Assembly (NCBI GenBank): GCA_017624645.1
Contig: JAGAMQ010000049.1
Span: 1 to 8,051 of the forward strand
Direction: 5' to 3'
DNA: 8,051 nt
Source of the DNA: Oscillospiraceae bacterium
GTDB lineage: Bacteria > Bacillota > Clostridia > Oscillospirales > Oscillospiraceae
A program made the position numbers and the translations under genes. A model generated the notes under the pieces. That model was not told the origin of the DNA. It was given only the letters and a program-made list of their open reading frames with translations, and ran no database searches. This document shows, one piece after another, positions 6,980 to 8,051 of this stretch. The first letter of the stretch is position 1. Each line of letters opens with the position of its first letter.

Positions 6980-7008
6980 ATTCTATTATAAAACCCAGTT
7001 ACAGTCAA
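6980..7008 (-). promoter_or_regulatory. Promoter of the APC permease gene
   Basis: On the minus strand TTGACT (7008-7003), 17-bp spacer, TAGAAT (6985-6980). A TATAAT also occurs within the spacer, but only 12 bases from the -35, so it is less likely the -10. The predicted leader is about 30 bases. Confidence 0.75.
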
Positions 7009-7082
7009 CACAAAGTTCCTAATTGACCTATATTGCGAAGAAAATTTGCCTACGGCAGTACTGTCCGGTCTCTTACATCCCC

Positions 7083-7111
7083 GCAGAAAAGGATTCTTTA
7101 TAAGATATAAT
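7083..7111 (+). promoter_or_regulatory. Residual promoter of the aspA remnant
   Basis: A perfect -10 TATAAT (7106-7111) stands 29 bases before the remnant's ATG; the -35 region (GCAGAA, 7083-7088, 17-bp spacing) is poor. AGGTGGG at 7127-7133 is a good ribosome binding site 7 bases before ATG 7141. The control region of the lost gene therefore seems intact. Confidence 0.55.
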
Positions 7112-7140
7112 GCTTTTAGACAAAAAAGGTGGGTTATGCC

Positions 7141-7298
7141 ATGACATACCGCTTAGAAGCAGACTTTGTCGGAGAAAAGCAAGTTCCCAAGGATGCCTAT
7201 TACGGCGTCCAATCCTTACGGAGGAGCAAGAGAATTTCCCCATCACCTGGCAAGCCCTGCGTCCTGAATTTATTGAATCCCTGGCTCAGATTAAAAAG
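7141..7298 (+). pseudogene. aspA: Frameshifted, truncated aspartate ammonia-lyase remnant
   Basis: AspA deaminates aspartate to fumarate and ammonia. Only its N-terminus remains. Codons 1-27 in the first frame give MTYRLEADFVGEK, then QVPKDAYYGVQSLR, the AspA opening with the YYGVxxLR signature. At about 7222-7230 the homology moves to the next frame, continuing as ENFPITWQALRPEF and IESLAQIKK. E. coli AspA has LR-A-I-ENF, so there is a net gain of two bases (or loss of one). Homology stops at 7298, about 50 of the usual ~465 residues, and 38 bases later the opposite-strand fic gene ends. Both the frameshift and the deletion inactivate it. Start codon, ribosome binding site and -10 box remain. 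Class II fumarase, a relative, is less likely because it has a WGxQTQRS-type sequence at this point. Confidence 0.88.
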
Positions 7299-7335
7299 TT
7301 CTATAATAAATGCCACATAGTAGGTACACAAAACA

Positions 7336-8051
7336 TCAATATGCAATCCTAAAGTAATCAAAATAAGTCTTAAATCGGGCTTGGGCGGAGAGGCAGGTGC
7401 CCATAAGGAAGCCTTTTTCGCGATCCCATTCTTTGAGACCACGATAAAAGGACAGCTTCAGATTGTCCTCAATGATAAACGGTACAATGTTATGCTTCAG
7501 GCACTCCTTAAAAAGAATCAGACGGCCCACACGGCCATTTCCGTCCTGGAAGGGATGGATGCGCTCAAATGCCACATGGAATGCTACGATATCCTCAAAG
7601 GTCTTGGAAGGCAGTGCATTGTAGTCTGCCAGCAAATTGCGCATCTCACCGGTAACATTTTCTGGAAGCGTGGTTTCATTGCCGCCCACCTCGTTGGGGA
7701 GCTTCTTGTACTCACCCACTTTGAACCAATCCTTGCGGCTGTCGCTGGTGCCGGTTTTTAGCACAAAATGCAGCTCCTTGATGAACTTCTCGGTCAGCGC
7801 AGAGCCTGCCTGGTCAATCACCATATCGATGCAGCGGAAGTGGTTGGATGTTTCGATCACATCATCTACATTCACAGACGCATTTTCAAAACCGATGGTA
7901 TTGGTCTCAAAAATATACCGGGTCTGATCATGGGTAAGGCGGCTGCCCTCAATATGGTTGGAGTTATAGGTCAGGTCGATCTGAATTTTATGATAGATAC
8001 CGCCGGTCATCTTAGCTGCCTTCTGCTCCCGCAGGATCTGCAGCAAAGAGG
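7336..8051 (-). CDS. Class II Fic-domain protein (probable AMP-transferase), 5' end outside the window
   Basis: Fic enzymes typically transfer AMP from ATP to a hydroxyl on a target protein. The catalytic motif HPFQDGNGRVGR is complete, with the catalytic His and both Arg. About 130 residues before it is SNHIEG, matching the (S/T)xxxE(G/N) inhibitory helix; its place ahead of the Fic core makes this a self-inhibited class II Fic, which needs no separate antitoxin. DLTYNSNHIEGSRLT and SDSRKDWFKVGEYKKLP are typical of a widespread bacterial group of about 250-270 residues. 236 residues are visible from a TTG at 8046, but the frame stays open to the window edge and the true start probably lies beyond. 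The stop TGA is at 7338-7336. It converges on the aspA remnant. Role (toxin, stress or phage-related regulator) is not determinable here. Confidence 0.92.
   Translation of the reverse strand, partial: SLLQILREQKAAKMTGGIYHKIQIDLTYNSNHIEGSRLTHDQTRYIFETNTIGFENASVNVDDVIETSNHFRCIDMVIDQAGSALTEKFIKELHFVLKTGTSDSRKDWFKVGEYKKLPNEVGGNETTLPENVTGEMRNLLADYNALPSKTFEDIVAFHVAFERIHPFQDGNGRVGRLILFKECLKHNIVPFIIEDNLKLSFYRGLKEWDREKGFLMGTCLSAQARFKTYFDYFRIAY

Noticed and set aside
7056..7063. CAGTACTG palindrome in the permease/aspA intergenic region as an operator
   Set aside because: Eight bases with imperfect flanks, away from both promoters; chance occurrence is likely.
7110..7352. An intact 80-codon plus-strand gene starting at ATG 7110
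   Set aside because: Its first codon overlaps the -10 box, and its AspA-like part begins only in mid-frame; this is the second frame of the broken aspA, not a gene.
7381..7927. Plus-strand open frames antisense to fic
   Set aside because: They are shadows of a complete, motif-bearing Fic domain on the minus strand.
1..8051. CRISPR arrays, tRNA or rRNA genes, insertion sequences
   Set aside because: No regularly spaced repeats, cloverleaf-like segments, rRNA-like stretches, transposase frames or terminal inverted repeats were seen.

Overview
The window comes from a moderately GC-rich genome, apparently an anaerobic Firmicute. Sequence-level hints are strong AAGGAGG-type ribosome binding sites, consensus sigma-A-like promoters, Rho-independent terminators, and a gene set (soluble fumarate-reductase-type flavoprotein, AsnA, C_GCAxxG_C_C redox protein, YwaF-like membrane protein) typical of gut Clostridia. 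An Oscillospiraceae-like host is my best guess, inferred from gene content and codon style and not proven.

Layout. (1) Positions 1-3070, plus strand: the last codons of an unknown upstream gene, then a fumarate reductase/succinate dehydrogenase-type flavoprotein, a strong intercistronic stem-loop, an AspT/YidE-type (AAE family) carrier, and a terminator. This looks like one operon whose promoter lies outside the window. (2) Positions 3084-4187, plus strand: a monocistronic asnA (ammonia-dependent asparagine synthetase) with a near-consensus promoter, a short untranslated leader and a convergent terminator. (3) Positions 4196-5465, minus strand: a two-gene unit in which a YwaF/TP0381-like membrane protein overlaps by one base a small C_GCAxxG_C_C redox-type protein, with its own promoter. 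(4) Positions 5519-7008, minus strand: an APC-superfamily amino acid permease with promoter and downstream hairpin. (5) Positions 7083-7298, plus strand: a clear remnant of aspA (aspartate ammonia-lyase), with promoter -10 box, ribosome binding site and start codon still present, but frameshifted after 27 codons and lost after about 50. (6) Positions 7336-8051, minus strand: a class II Fic-domain protein, cut by the window edge.

The plus-strand genes share a four-carbon/aspartate theme. AspA makes fumarate from aspartate, a fumarate reductase makes succinate, AAE carriers exchange aspartate/alanine or export succinate, and AsnA makes asparagine from aspartate. The aspA step is broken here, so any aspartate-to-fumarate flux must use a copy elsewhere. 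I did not find a convincing wholly new system. The most notable items are the aspA remnant beside fic, the unusual architecture of the flavoprotein, and the carrier that lacks the usual regulatory RCK domains.
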